Below, piece by piece: positions 1 through 13,197 of a stretch of DNA of 64,000 bases (positions are counted from its first letter, which is position 1; each line of letters opens with the position of its first letter). A program made the translations under genes and the position numbers. The stretch is taken from assembly GCA_036873755.1 (NCBI GenBank), contig JAVTVY010056966.1:186001-250000 (forward strand), given 5' to 3'. This DNA comes from Hanleya hanleyi. Lineage: Eukaryota > Mollusca > Polyplacophora > Lepidopleurida > Hanleyidae. A model generated the notes under the pieces. That model worked only from the letters and a program-made list of their open reading frames with translations. It made no database searches and had not been told where the DNA came from.

Positions 1-397
1 GGAAATGTTTACCCAGGAGAAGTTTACTGGATTAAAACAACACAACCAAAGTTACTATTTACAAGGTCTCTCAATCATTCGGTTTTGGCCATGTGCAGAT
101 GTATTAAGTAAAGCCACACAAATGCTGGTAGCTTACTTGTGATGTTTGCCTGCCTGATCAGTTCCGCCACTAACATATATAAGACATTAGTTCAGCTTTC
201 ATTAGACTAATTTAGTGGAATGAACAATCTAAAAAGCTGGGAAAGAGAAATCTAATTCATCTGAATAAAAAAATATAGTACATGTACCTCAGTGCCTGAT
301 TTAGACTTTTAGTTCGGGCACTCATACGGAATAACGAACCTGGTAAAGCTATAGTGAAATAGCTTGCAGTACAGGACTATCACACTCCATGGAAACT
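1..397. other. No gene or repeat recognised
   Basis: AT-rich sequence with stops in all frames and no terminal repeat or array that I can see. The right edge is set by the start of the hAT-like inverted repeat near 398. Confidence 0.5.
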
Positions 398-1005
398 CTT
401 GGCCGTATCCAGGGTCATTATGAAGCCGGTATACCGGTATGGGCGCCCAAACTCAGGCGCCCAAACTCCAGGTCAAAAATATCTTTTTTGGCTGCTTAAC
501 CTGGCTGCTGGAGTTCAACTGAAGCCTTCTTCAAACTTTGTAATTCAATACAGTGTCGCGGCCGCTATCACAACTTCTGAGTTCAATACACATCGAACAA
601 GCGTTGCTGGCCACGCTTTATGCATTACATACTTTAAATGGCATTGCATTGACCCCTCTCGTAGACAATGATCGCTGTGCTACGGTGGTTTTCGCCTGGT
701 TTTCCTACAGCAATCAAAAACTTGAGAACAACCGATGTGTGGGGAATGCGCTATATCGGTGGCAACAACAACGACCACGTGTTTGAGAGAACAGGATTAC
801 GGGAAAACAGGAAAATATACACCCTGGCACTGATTAAAGCACTGAAATGATATTTTCGAGGATCCAACAAACCCTGATGTAAGTCATCAGCATCGGAGAT
901 TCTGTGGTTTTTGTGCAGCAGCAACAAACATCAAGTTTAAGTGCAACAACAACAACAACAACGTCGAATACCGGTGTCCCCAAAAAATTTCTGGATACGG
1001 CCCTG
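398..1005. mobile_element. Probable non-autonomous hAT-like element
   Basis: GGCCGTATCCAG at 401-412 is repeated in inverse at 991-1002, and the right end reads CTGGATACGGCCCTG, so the outer end is CAGGGCCGTATCCAG on that side and CTTGGCCGTATCCAG on the other. CAGGGCC ends are common in hAT elements. No matching target duplication is visible, so the outer limits are approximate. The interior has two copies of GGCGCCCAAACTC (449-470 region), a motif found again at 14985-15021 and 26530, and an (AAC)n tract at 943-962. It encodes nothing recognisable; small open frames inside are taken as chance. Confidence 0.5.
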
Positions 1006-2299
1006 CTAATGAGTATTAAAAATGTTAAATGCCCTAAATACAGCCTGACAATTTGATAGTTAGCAACATTACTTGCATTACTACTGGTTTCAGAATGCCC
1101 ACAGAAAAAATTGTAAAATCTTTTCTTTTACACACTTGCCCAATTGGGCATGCAAACCCAATTTATATGGCTTTGTCCTTCATCTTCGCCATGCTTACCC
1201 ACTCTCTGGGCCTGTGTGAGCCGAGACACTTATACTGGTTACACCCTTTTCAGATTGTCCAGCAATAAACTACATGTACATGTGGTTTATGAATGTATTT
1301 TATTGTCACATTTAAATGTTTGCAGCAGACAGGGGCAGCCATGCTGTGAGGATCAGTGATCGAAACACATGACTGGCAGAACTTAAAGCTGATATTATTG
1401 CCATCTGTCACTGCTCTGTGTCAGTTGATCATATCACATCATGTGTTTGGAATGCAGATTACATGGCATCCCCTCAGCATGGATGTCTGTATGCCCATAC
1501 ATTTAAATGTCACAATTATTTTGGTGGAAACAACTGTTTTACTGCCAGACAATCTGTACAGGACTTAACCACGAAGTGTCACTCTGGTTACCATTGGTCA
1601 AGAGTGTGGGGAAACATGGTGGAGACCTGATGATATAAAAGTGTGAGAAAGCATGGTGAAGACGGAAGACAATGCCATGTAACCTTGACTACTCTTAGCC
1701 TTTCATACAATGTTTAAGCCAGTTGATAATGATTTAATAGATTATAACTAGTAGAGCATGCACAAAATAGGCAATTACATATATTATGCAAGTGAAATCT
1801 ATATCCAATGAAGAAATCAGAAATGGAATAAATACAACTAAGCTTCATTGCAAATCTAACGCTGTAAATACACATCATGTAGATCAAATAATCTATGAAG
1901 CACATGCAGAAGGAGACGAATTAGGAGCCCAAAGTTCACCTTTTTCATGATGCTTACAGGATGTGTATTAGTCATTTATCTTCGATATCTTTATTTATAG
2001 CTCTCCATCTCCAAGCATCTAGATAAACATCCTTAATTCATTTATAAACTTGACAAACTCACAATGTTCAATTTGTGGTAGCATATGTGCATACCACCAG
2101 CCATACCCATCCTGGCACCAAGCACAAGCACTCTTCTCGACATGAATTTTGTTAGTGTTAGTACATGTACATGACACTAGTGTAGAGTGAAACATTGTCA
2201 ACAAGAAATTATTAGACTAAATATACTCTCAAACAAGAAAAAAACTCTTGGTTGTTGGGCTGAATATGTGGTTAATATTAGGGAAGTTTGAACATAGTC
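1006..2299. other. No gene recognised
   Basis: Only short open frames, several overlapping in different frames, none with a recognisable domain. A few palindromic TACATGTA words occur (for example 1271-1281). No array or terminal inverted repeat seen. Confidence 0.5.
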
Positions 2300-3570
2300 C
2301 AGTCATTGATACACCTGGACCATTAAACTCTGTAAACTAGGCCAAGATCAATTATTATATTCAATAGGGTTCTGGTCGATCACCAGATTCATGTGTGGTA
2401 CAGTATGTACATAAAGGACTACATTGTAGCTGGGACTTTTCAAGACTTATTTCATCTGAATTGTACTGAGGGAAGAGCAAGTCCAAGATAAAGTTCTAAT
2501 CTAGAAAGGCTATCAATAATCTTTCAAGAGATATTGCATTGAACAGCTTTGAACCTACTGTGTCACATAATTTGATCTTGAAATATAGGTTAAGATTGAT
2601 CATCTTTAATCTGAACCTGTTTCAAGACATATTGTGATAACATCAATGCTGCCACTGATGGACAGACAAACTTGCCTTATAATTTGTATACTTCGACATA
2701 GATCATGGTCGGCCAACTTCAATAGAGTTGGGGTCAATAAGCCGATTTGGGTAGATACATGTAGTTCATGTACATGGAGGAAGCTATTGTCTGCATCTTT
2801 CTGCAGCTGAAAAGTCACAAGTCTAGACATATTGTTGTCCGGTCCCCAGACTTGGCTATTGTTTGCATAATCTCGTAATCCTTACATGGAGTATGAACCC
2901 AGATTTACATCAATGGTGCAAACCTAGATAAGCTACATGTTGCTCCAAAGCTTCAAGAGATTTTGTGCTACATGTAACAGTATTACCATATAATTCGACC
3001 CTGGAAAATAGGTCGAGGTCAGTCAGGTTCAATAAAATTCTGGTCACTGAGCATACACATCTGTAGTGTGGATTCCGATAACTAGTCCTCCAAGATATAT
3101 GCTAACAGCATTGAATCTCCATTTAACATTATTTGACCCTGAGAAAATTGGTCAAGGTCAGTCATCTTTGATATGCTTCTGGTCCATCTCTGGATGCATA
3201 TGTGGTATGAAGTTGAGCAGCTAGACTACAATCCTAAAAGAGTTATTTTGCTAACACTATTAAATGAACTTTTATCACATAATTCAACCTTGAAAAATTA
3301 GGTCGAGGTAGATGCATCTGAGGCATAAATTCAGAATGGCAAGCTTGAAACAAGAGATGACATGCCAAAAGCATAAAAAAAAAGTGTATTTTGACCTTGA
3401 AAAAATAGGTCATGGTCGGTCATCTTGAATAGGCTTCTGGTCCGTTGCCAGCTGCAAGTCTTGATTGCTGAGTCTGGCTATATTTTCTCAAGAGATATCA
3501 AAGTAATGTCGATGATGGACAGACAAACAGACAAGTTGACACTACCCCAATTGAGCTAAAATTAGCTGGA
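2300..3570. repeat. Divergent tandem array with GGTCAAGGTCA cores
   Basis: A decayed repeat whose core runs 'TTGACCNTGAAAAATAGGTCAAGGTCAGTCATCTT' with gaps, followed by 'AATAGGCTTCTGGTC'. Recognisable copies lie near 2338, 2572, 2996, 3131, 3290 and 3392, so spacing is irregular at roughly 110-200 bases. The array closes with 'GATGGACAGACAAACAGACA' (around 3514-3535), a tail like those of the other tandem-repeat elements here (28850, 30310, 33040, 50630). It is probably an old member of the same broad class, but its termini are too eroded to define. Confidence 0.55.
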
Positions 3571-6500
3571 GGAGTAAAAATGAATCACACTATAACTGGA
3601 CATGCTCGTAATAAAAGACATTTGACATTTTTGTCACTGAAATGCATGCTCATGGACAAATTGATACAGAAGCATGCTTACACATATTACATGTACACAA
3701 TTGGTGAGTAAAAAATGAGCCCAAAACAGCATCGCAAATTGTTGATATTAAGGGCAATCCTTCAAATGAATTGTCAGAAATTAATATATATTATATTTAA
3801 ACATGGGGCTCTATTGTGAACGTGGGGAGGATATTGTGGGGAGAGAAAAGCCGGTGAAAATGTGCGAGATGTACATATATTTTTGAAATCTAAATTAATT
3901 CTAAAATTGATGATTAGGACATCCTGATTCACACACCAGCACATTCATTTATTAATCATGTACACAGTTTGATACTAGATGGCTAAACTTGTTCTTTTCC
4001 ATAGCCTTTATTGCCACACCCACAAAATACTTACCATTTTAGCACAAATTATTGCCTACCAGGGATATTCTGGAAGGAGTATAAGGTATCATATACACTG
4101 TATTAAAGTTATCTGGGACTCATCATTCAGTACATGTATCTGCTATCTAGCTATAAATCATTCATTCATATTTCCCCTTTGAAGCTTCTATGTATTAGCA
4201 ATGACCCGCAAAAAAAAAATAATAGGTTAAACTGTTAATAGGTCGACAACATCAAGGTTTACTGACAGTGACAGTCAAAACTATATACACAATGAACTTG
4301 CCTCTGCAAATTTCATAGAAATCCCTTGGCATTCGGTTGTGGTTAAATTCTGGTGTTCAGTCACTGACATCAGGGTGACTGCACTAATCTGGCCATCAAT
4401 GATCATTGACGACAATATTAAACCTTGTTGCTGTTGATGAGTGCAGATTACATGTACACCTACATTTGTACCATCAACCATCAAACACCTGACAATACAT
4501 CCAATACATTTCAGTAGTCTACATGTACTAAAAAACATATTGCATATTGAACCTTTATGCTTCAACATTGTCTTCCCAGCAAGAATCTCTGAAAAAGAGT
4601 TATATTTATGCAAACTTTTTTAATTTGTCCAGGCTTGTTTTTTGTCTGTCTATTGTCTAGACCTACATGTAGTCTTCTCATCTGATTTTAATGAGAAATT
4701 TTACATTGAAGAAATACCCATGAATGTATTTCAAGTTTATCCCAGAGTGAAAATGTCACCATGATGACACAGCATCACATAGCCTGTCATGTATGTTCAT
4801 CAAGTTCATCCAAACTGGTCTGTATTTTAGCCGAAGACAGTGTGGTGTTTTGAACAAAAATTATTGTATTGGCTTGAAGGTAGCGAAATGAAATGGGCAA
4901 TTTGTGTAATGGATTGTCACCTGAAACCACTGTACACATAAACACAGCAGGCCTAGACAAATTAGAGTTTGCGTTCCCTTTTAGCTAGTCATGATGGATG
5001 TTAAAGTATATGCAAAGAGGGTTATGCAGGATGATCATTTTACCTTCAGGCGACCTGAACTAAAAGTTGAGCAATTTGTCCAGGCCTTCACAATGAGACT
5101 ACTTCAAAACTGAATGCCACAAAACTGCATGGAAGGCATCAGTATGATACTGTATGGTCAGACAAGGAGAATAAATCAATGGAAATTGGAACACTCCTGT
5201 GAGAATTTAAGAGGCCAATAGACTAGAAGATTAGATTTCCAGGAATGCAGAACTGGTTAGTCAGACTGGCATTGATGTAAATTTGTCATGTACTTCAAGT
5301 TTACTGGCCACTCACTGAGGCTGAATGTACATGTAGCTTTGTGTATGTAATACAGCGGAGGGAAGAGACATTTCCATATCACCTACCTTGCCAGCTAACA
5401 GTATTGATGATCAATACAGGGGATTGACTGCTGGGTCTTTCAATTTAGACACTCAAAGTCAGAAAGCCAGACAAAATGAGAGAGCCATGGACAGTAAAAA
5501 AATGTATCTTCCAGTGAAAATATTCCAACCATACACATCTGTTTACCAAATCCAGTTAAATCTCCAGCAGTTTGCCCATGTATGTGGGCAGGAACCATTG
5601 AAATGAAAGATTCTTCTTACATTTTTTCTTTCATTTCACAGGGGAGATGAATCTTTCAGTGCTTCTATATGCAGAGTGACCTACAGTCTGAAGCTTTTAT
5701 TCTATTTAGTGCTGGTCTTCATACACCAAATGCCACATAAAAAATGCCTAGTTTCCCACCACTGACAGTTAAAAATATTTGGGGGGGGGGGGGGAAAGAG
5801 CGGTGTTTTTTGTTTTATTTCTGAGGGTAGGTTGAAAAAGGTCTGGAGTCGAATATTGATCGATTTGAGATTAGCAAGTTATCAATATGGATGAATAGCC
5901 CATGGTGATGGAGTGCCCAAGTACATCCATCCATGTAATTGCAGTTGCTAGTCCATAACAAGCCGAAATAGTGAAAACAGGTGTGAATGTGGCTCCCATG
6001 GCAGGAGACAATCCCTGGACCACTACTAACTCCACATACAATCACTGTTCCCAGTACTAAAAAATATATCTGAGCGGCAAAGAAAACCCGGGTGAGCAGT
6101 GATGGAAAACTAGGCAATTTTATGGGATATCAGCTGAAATGTTCTTCTACAAGCATGACAAAACTTGGGTACCATTTGGCACATGTGTAAATACAACACA
6201 AACATGCATGATCTATATGTGAGTATAAAATGAACAGGTTTCAAAGATTGGAGATCTATTAGGAACATGATGTACACAATCTGCTGTACATAGTGTGAAA
6301 ACATAAACCAGAAACCATAACCCCATAGAGCTGCCAACACATACATGTACACCTCATAAACACAAGCATACACAATACAGGTATAGGTTGATGATACTAA
6401 ACTACATGTACTTGAGCCAAACACCACATGCCCGCAAACTGTTTACCAGAACTTCTAAATGTTCTCACCCCTATATACATGTACATACAAGTTAGTTCAG

Positions 6501-6893
6501 AAAATGGACAAGTTACAGTACACAGTTCCACAAACTTGCATCTTTGCCATGTTTAATCAATATGAACAAAAAAGACAAGAAATTGATTCAAGAAATTCTA
6601 GCATTGAGAAATTAATATCCCAATCAAAATACTGCCATGAACATCATGCAAGCATCCACATGAAGATTTCATGCAAGACCAACAGTGTAGGACCTAAACT
6701 ACATTTGACTGAATCAATAGGTTGATCATCAGGGCAGTAATTAACTCTATCCGAGCCTTTGTAACGCGATAACGCTCTTTACCAATCACATTCAATGGAC
6801 ATAGCTCCAATGGAAATTGGACATGGGGAATTCTTATTAATTACCTGTGTCAACTTGAATATTTTGGATCACCTCCATGTACTCTGATCATAA
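3571..6893. other. No gene recognised; one G14 tract
   Basis: Unassigned AT-rich sequence. The open frames here (the longest about 110 codons on the minus strand near 4281-4613, without any recognisable domain) look like chance. A run of 14 G lies at 5781-5794. ACATGTA words are frequent. Confidence 0.5.
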
Positions 6894-7128
6894 GGCCATT
6901 GCCACTTGATTGGTTGTTCAGCATGACCTTGATTTTTTAAATACAGATGCTAGATGCTACAATTATTCATAATTAATTATTAAATTGCAAACAAATTGTA
7001 TATGAATATTAAGAAAATGACTAAGTTTTACTCATGAAAATGTGAATCCCTCATCTATTTTAATTACTTGCCCTCAAAATATGGATGCGGGCTGGTCATG
7101 CTAAACAACCAATCAAGTGACAATTGCC
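6894..7128. mobile_element. MITE family 1, copy 1 (235 bp)
   Basis: Terminal inverted repeats of about 35 bp: 6894-6928 begins GGCCATTGCCACTTGATTGG and 7094-7128 is its near-exact reverse complement (ends CAATCAAGTGACAATTGCC). A second copy in the same orientation lies at 44050-44294, alignable over its whole length, which confirms the ends. No coding capacity. Flanks are TAA on the left and GAA on the right, so a 3 bp TWA duplication (PIF/Harbinger style) is possible but not demonstrated; the superfamily is left open. Confidence 0.8.
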
Positions 7129-9020
7129 GAACACTTAATTATGTTACAGAATTGGGTCACGTACTTTTTATTTTGGCCTGCTACTGAAATACTTAATGAG
7201 AACCCTAGATCAATTTCAGTATCAAAGCACCTTCATGTATAGAATTGTCCCCAGATTGAACTCTTTAGCTGAAAAAGGCACGAAACGACATCATTGCCCA
7301 TGTGACGTTACACTGGGGTTAGACAACGAACCATTTGCTTATTAAATGCATTGGTAATGCTGTATTATTTTATTCACAAATTATTATAGGTGATGCCTTT
7401 ATATGTGCATGATCTATGTGGGTATATAGAGTTACTCAACTTCGAGACCATAGCTACATCTTCAAGGTCGTTTGGATTTTCTGTATTTTGAAGGCAGCTA
7501 TGGTAGCAATTTTTGCAGCATTTCCCATGTTAAAAGTAGTGCCAGGAGCCTGTCGTTGGCGCAATGTCACGGCCAATGACATCGCTTCATGCCTTTCATG
7601 GCTACAGATTTCAATCTCAGAACAGTCCTATTAGAATTTTACCCCAGATTTGGGAGTGACTGTCAGAACGTCGATAGATATGATAGACTGAATATGAGAT
7701 CGTTTACCATTCTAACTTTTCCAACCGTATAGAAAGCTTCAACGGAAAACTGTCAGACAATTATTGGACGAAAACTGCATAGATCATAATACTGATAACA
7801 GTATATGTATGCACAGTAATATTTGTTGAGGCAGTAAGCGGGTTCTTGTTTACCTAGAAGCACCTGGGAATAATTATTTCTCTGAAGAGTTCCCAGTATG
7901 AACAAAAAATCCATATACATGCTGGCTGGATGACAACTGACCGGGTTTGTAACAGGATAGACAAAGGGAGAATTCTCTTACCTTCAATGTTCTCTGTCTG
8001 GTTATTCACCATGCTACGGACACCACAGCTTGACTTCATCTTCTAAGGTGGATTTTAGTGAGCAATTCCTGTCCAAGTACATGAATGTGTGAATAATGTA
8101 ATCAAATTGACTGGACAGTCAGCAGACTAGGAGAACTGCAGATTCTCAACAAAACAATTTACAACCAAGATGCCTGTAGAACACATTTCCAATACAAAGA
8201 GGATACACGTTGATATTTTTTTACAGCTGAATATAAATGTTGTCAATAATGAATGAGATCATGATTTATCATATTTAGCCAAACATCATATTCGCAAATG
8301 TCAAATTGTTAATATGGAAGTTTGCAGGGTGGTGAAAAGTACACTATGAACCATTTTTCACGCCGTCTGATGGGACTGAAAGGACAAGTAATAGGATTGT
8401 GTATAAATAAATAACCAGGAAAATGGCAAAGTTACCAGATACCAGGATCCGTTGGATAATTAAACCTGTCACAACTGCTCAACATTATTGAATGTTTTTG
8501 TCTACATGTACAATATATCGCAGTTCAGTTTCACAATGGTGACAAATTTCACTTAAAGCACCCATTATGTTCAATGTTACAGGTCTACTGGGAAATTAAA
8601 CAGAAAGAAATGGACAGCGATATAAATTGTAGCAGGAAGCAATGGAAGTTGAATATTTTATAGGGAATTGGGGATTGACATTGTACATGTTGGGCAGAAA
8701 ACAATTAATCTATATGTTCACATTCACTTTTTGGAAAACTGTGTCAATGGAGGAAAACCTTTTTTTTCTCTTCTTCTTTCACTCAGACCAAATATACCTA
8801 GAGGGTTTCATCGTACAGCAGTAGGGCCCTTCTACTTAATTTCAATTTACTCTACTTGATACATTAAGCTGTGCGTAACGCTGTGAACTACTAGGCGTAG
8901 GGTTTGGGGGCGGCCAGCCTTGGACCACAGCCGCCAAAGATCCTTAGATACTCAGATCACAGCCACTCGAGAGCTCCAAGATCAAGGTTGGCTTTCATCT
9001 CAACCAATTAAAATACTATT
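7129..9020. other. No gene recognised
   Basis: Unassigned. Open frames of 60-72 codons show no domains. No repeat with a partner elsewhere in the window was found. Confidence 0.5.
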
Positions 9021-9546
9021 TACGGTAATTCCTCTAATAAATCGATTACCCTATTGGGAATCGATCAACCCCAATTTTTGGAGGAAAATACGATCGGGTG
9101 TTGTAATAATTCAATCACCCCCGATTTTCAGTCAATCCTGTTTGTAAGGCAGAATCAGCTAGGATCGTTCATTGACTAGAGTAGTCTCCCTTCCCTTAGA
9201 ACAAGTTTACAAACAAACAGTTTTATAAGAAACCATTTTAACTAGATCATGTTTGATAACAGGGTATTAATTCTGCTTATGCTGGAGTATTAAAACTGCC
9301 ATTAGCTGGATTGTATTGAATCACACACTACATAAGTAGAATTTGAAAAAAAAAATCATCTGTACCATCCCAGACATGGTTGTCACAAGTCGTGGTATCG
9401 GAAACTGGGCACTTGATGATCCAACATTCATTTCTCTGACTTCTGCGAATAAATCCTTTCAAGCAGTTGCAATAAATCGATCACCCCTCATTTTCAATAC
9501 CTCAAATATCACTTCTGGTGATTGATTTATTGTAGAAATTACCGTA
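9021..9546. mobile_element. TA-flanked MITE with CGGTAATTCC ends
   Basis: The left end TACGGTAATTCCTCTAATAA (9021-9040) is matched by the inverse right end at 9517-9546 (GGTGATTGATTTATTGTAGA then AATTACCGTA). Both ends abut TA, as expected for a TA target duplication. The end pattern TAC.GTAA..CCTCTAATAA resembles pogo/Tigger/Tc2-type Tc1-mariner ends, which is the suggested family. The interior has inverted copies of ATCGATCACCCC and no coding potential. Related single ends lie at 10146-10225 and 20838-20968. Confidence 0.65.
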
Positions 9547-10145
9547 TGCACATTTGAAACAATTTTTTTTTGGGGGGTGATATATACAAACATTCTGATG
9601 TAAAAAAATTGTGATCTGTTTTTTTTTTTTTGTGAAGGGACTGAATTTCGGCCCCAAATCTCTCCTAGATGAAACCCTGGCATGGCCCGTCTTTTCTGAC
9701 AAACCCATGTTATGTTCTTTTAAGTTACTTGGAGAGTCAGTCTTCATTAGTACTATTTGTTCCGAATAAAACCTGAAACTGACTCGACGTTCAACAACAT
9801 TATTTTCGCATTCTGATTTGAGGCGAGTGGTCTAGCTTAAAGCATAGGACAGCTCCCCTCAAATTAGAGTGCCTGCCTTTGAGAGAGAAATGTGTAAAAA
9901 CGAACAAAAAAAGTTGCTCTTGCTTGCTGTGGGCACTGAATAGGGTTGACATGGTGCTAAGAAAAATGGTGCACTGATACCTGTGAAGCTAGTACCAGTA
10001 ATTTATCTTACTCAGCCCCGGTCATGAATCTGAAACCAGTATGCGGGCAGACAGGAGGACTAATGAGATCTGTGTAGTGAAAACCACAAATGTGTTCAAT
10101 TACGTACCTGCTGATTGGAAGTCTATACATGTACATACATGAATA

Positions 10146-10225
10146 TACGGTAATTCCCATAATAAATTGATCACCGGAAGCGATATTTGAGGTGGTAAAA
10201 CACAGGGGTGATCGATTATTTGCAA
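10146..10225 (-). repeat. Solo end of the CGGTAATTCC family
   Basis: An 80 bp segment starting TACGGTAATTCCCATAATAA that is the reverse complement of 9468-9546, including the inner ATCGATCACCCC and CACCTCAAATATC blocks. It is a truncated or inverted end of the same MITE family. The rest of 9547-10621 holds no recognisable feature. Confidence 0.6.
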
Positions 10226-10621
10226 ATGATTGAAAAGTGGCAATTCCCGAAAGTAGAATATTCAGAAATGAGCCCTTGTTAGCAGAGAATGAATCAGCAA
10301 GGGCCTGGTTTCAAACACCAGCAGTTTGGAAAACTGTCAGCCTACAATCAAGTTGTCTGAAATTATATTCAAGTGGCCAGGGTTTTGATTAAATATAATT
10401 CAGCTCATTGGAGTGAATACTCGAACATATTGAGCTGAAGTATCCCTCGCTTGAACTCTGGCTAAAGGTTTCAGGTTAAACAGAGTAGTCTCCATTTGTT
10501 AGAACAAGCGTTCAATATGGAACCAAATGGCCAGATTGAAAAGGTGATCAGAGAATGTAGCAGCACTTGAAATGAAATTAGTGTTAAATGAAGCTTAAAG
10601 ACTGCCTGCTGTCCGCCTACA

Positions 10622-11729
10622 CAGGGTTCATGCACAGAAATTCAGATTGAATTCCATGACTTTCCATGACCTTTTAGGGACAAATTTCATGACTTCTCCA
10701 TGACCTATGGATAATGGGGGCATTGAGAAAATTAGTCCCCCAATATATATATATGTATATAAATGAGTTGACATCATGTGTAACTCACCTCCCCCCCTCC
10801 CTTATTGCATTACTGTAATGCTTCCAAATCAATAAGAATGTATCAGCTAAAAGGAATAATTTGTCTTCTACGAAATTTGAGGATTACAAAATTTAATTTT
10901 AAGAAAAAATATATTAAGAATATTTGCCTTGAATCAAACCCAACAATACTGATTATATAGATTTATTGCTTTCTTGATTCTCTGTAATATATTATTCCAG
11001 GTAAATTTAGACTTTTTGTAAGTAATTCAACTTAAAGTAGCTTCCCTTAGATGTTTTGCAAACAAGAATTATCTCCCCTGTTGAGATATCATGAAAACAT
11101 CCATGGTGACACATTTAAATAATTTTGAACGTCGTATTGCTACTATTTCATTTTCTTCACCACTGCCTGTAGGGTCCTCTTAAACACAGAAACATCAACG
11201 TTCATTGTCGTCACATGATTTGGCTTGCCATGTGCTTTTGACAGCAGTCTCGCCCATGTTCCAAAATGTTTTTCTGTAAACTTTATAGCTGGCCTCACCA
11301 GGATTTTTACCACGTTTGATCCATCGTCGATAATTTGCATTGCACAGCCATGGTGACTAAGAAGAGCATTTTCATGGCATTTTTTTACACTGATGCAATT
11401 TGAGAACAGCCATTTCCTCCCAAATGCAACCTGAGGGAGTTTAAGAGAATTCCAAACCATAGTTATCTCCCCTGATGCACACTTGATTGCATTTGAAGAC
11501 CACATGCAACATTCGACAAATAGAACATTCGCTGGTACAGGAAAATCACCAAAAATTTCAGTCAAAAACAATCAAGAGAAATATTGACCTGGCTGACATT
11601 TTCAAGTTCCATTTAATTTTTCCATGACCTCTCACGAAATTCAATGACCAGACACAAAATTCCATGACTTCCAAGGCCTGGAAAATTGATTTTCAAATTC
11701 CATGATTTTCCAGGACCGCAGGAACCCTG
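10622..11729. mobile_element. CAGGGTTC element with 5 bp TSD (hAT5-like)
   Basis: Begins CAGGGTTCATGCAC and ends GTGC-like GACCGCAGGAACCCTG, giving short inverted ends CAGGGTTC.TGC. Both sides carry CTACA (10617-10621 and 11730-11734), a perfect 5 bp target-site duplication. The subterminal regions are rich in CCATGAC words. Ends of CAGGG type with 5 bp duplications fit the hAT5 group of hAT transposons; this is inferred from ends and duplication only. The element at 48329-52866 (CAGGGTTTC, duplication GAATT) looks like the same group. The minus-strand open frame at 11143-11571 is described separately. Confidence 0.75.
11143..11571 (-). pseudogene. Unrecognised ORF fragment inside the CAGGGTTC element
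   Basis: A 142-codon open stretch on the minus strand, wholly inside the element at 10622-11729. It has no ATG at its 5' limit (the first codon is TTG), so it can only be an exon or a decayed fragment. The translation has a plausible protein-like composition, with four Cys and several His in its middle part (residues 21-75) and a Lys-rich C-terminus (VVKKMK). I do not recognise a transposase motif or another domain. It could be a remnant of the element's own protein or a captured host exon; chance is also possible at this length in an AT-rich window. Confidence 0.25.
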
Positions 11730-11734
11730 CTACA

Positions 11735-12143
11735 ATTCAAATCCACTCGATGTTACATAAAGCCATCAAACTGCCTGCCTGCTGGCCTTTGTCATCATGT
11801 TGAAAGTCAGCTGAAATCAATGTTAAGTGTACTCTATGGGTAAGGTGCATGAGAGGCATTATTGACCGACTAGGGAATAATACTGATTAAATAATACCAA
11901 AATTAGCTTAGGCCTATACATCTCATGTTGTATACCTGATGAATACATGTACATGTATGTAGCATGTTCTTGGTGTACATTTATTTTAAGTTTGGTACAG
12001 GTAATCATGTGTGCTGGTTTGTTAGTTTAATGATGCGACCTAGCTGTATGAAGAGTTAAGATATAATGAAAATCAGCCATTCATAGACGTACTTTCATTT
12101 TATCCTAGCTTTAAAATTTTTGCTGATAATTATTGGATGTCCG
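11735..12143. other. No feature recognised
   Basis: AT-rich sequence between two elements. One ACATGTACATGTATGT block lies at 11945-11960. Confidence 0.5.
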
Positions 12144-13197
12144 TAAATCATATGATGTGAGATGGAATGATTTAATAGCGAAATTAAAGGAAAAAGAGTC
12201 CTTCATTTAAGGCGACACGAAATTCAAAACTAACAACAGAGTTCGAATTTGGCACCTGTCCGTCAGTCCGAGACTGGTAAAAAATCAAACGGACTGGTGT
12301 GAGTGACTGAACAACAAGTCCGTCGGACTGGTAACAAAAACCTCTCAGGTTATTGTGTAAACTATTTCTATGGATATCTCCGCACAATTTACAAAGAATG
12401 AAAAACGAAATGTCTGTTTTCGGTTACCCGACCAAGTCTAAATAAATCGTGTGAGTCTAAAAAAATAGCCAGCAAATTCCAACGAAATCACGACCACGGC
12501 CGCGTTTTACGACAACAACAACAACTACAAGCGTAAAGCAGTGTGAACACTGTCAGCATACCGTAAAGTGTGACTGTAATGCGGCATGGCAATGCAGGTT
12601 GGCGATCTTTTCAGAAAATAAAGCTCCCAATTCCAGGTCGGGAATCGAGAAATCAGCAATGTTCATGATAACGCTTCAGTCGACCTGATCATGTTTACCA
12701 GGACAATTTTAAACATATTCTCCATCAACTTCGAAAGAAATCTACAGATTTTTTGGCTTGAAATGGTGTTTTTTGAAGCAGTGTTTTTCGCGACGACACG
12801 TGCAGATAAAGTCTAGCCAACAGGGTTTGTCGTCTGTGATTATCTTCATACGAGCTCAAGAAATTCAAGAAATGTACAATTATTAATTTCTTATTTAGTA
12901 GCAACCATCACAGAGCACAAAATATTCATGATGACAAATGTTCCCACATCATCTTTTATTTAATAAAAATATTTGCGGACTGTTTACATTTTTGGCTCAC
13001 CAGTCCGGTGGACTGGTTCAAATTTTTCTTAAATTCGAACACTGAACAGTTATTTCATATTAACTTCTGCAAATAAAATATGGTTCATGCAAAAGCTTTA
13101 GGGTAAATCATATGATGTAGTAGAATAGAATGGTTTGATACCAAAATTGAAGGAAATGTTTCCCTTCATTTAAGGCGACATGAAATTCAAAACTAAC
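12144..13197. repeat. Two-copy direct repeat split by an insertion
   Basis: A segment of about 92 bp starting TAAATCATATGATG and ending AAATTCAAAACTAAC occurs at 12144-12234 and again at 13104-13197 with about 80% identity by eye. The 808 bp element at 12236-13044 lies between them. Removing it leaves a head-to-tail pair with a period of about 150 bp, so the element landed inside a short tandem repeat. Confidence 0.7.
12236..13044 (+). mobile_element. 808 bp GTTCGAATTT element, copy 1
   Basis: Starts CAGAGTTCGAATTT and ends AAATTCGAACACTG, inverted ends of 13-14 bp. The subterminal zones carry several copies of CCAGTCCG/CGGACTGG. It is flanked by AACA (12232-12235 and 13045-13048), a probable 4 bp duplication; the fifth base differs. 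A second copy in opposite orientation at 50885-51690 is alignable from end to end, at roughly 85% identity by eye. An (AAC)n tract lies at 12512-12526. Short frames inside are not conserved between copies, so the element seems non-coding. Superfamily unknown. Confidence 0.8.

Noticed and set aside
12144..13197. LTRs flanking a small retroelement
   Set aside because: The direct repeats are only about 92 bp, lack TG..CA ends, and the sequence between is a complete element found alone elsewhere (50885-51690).
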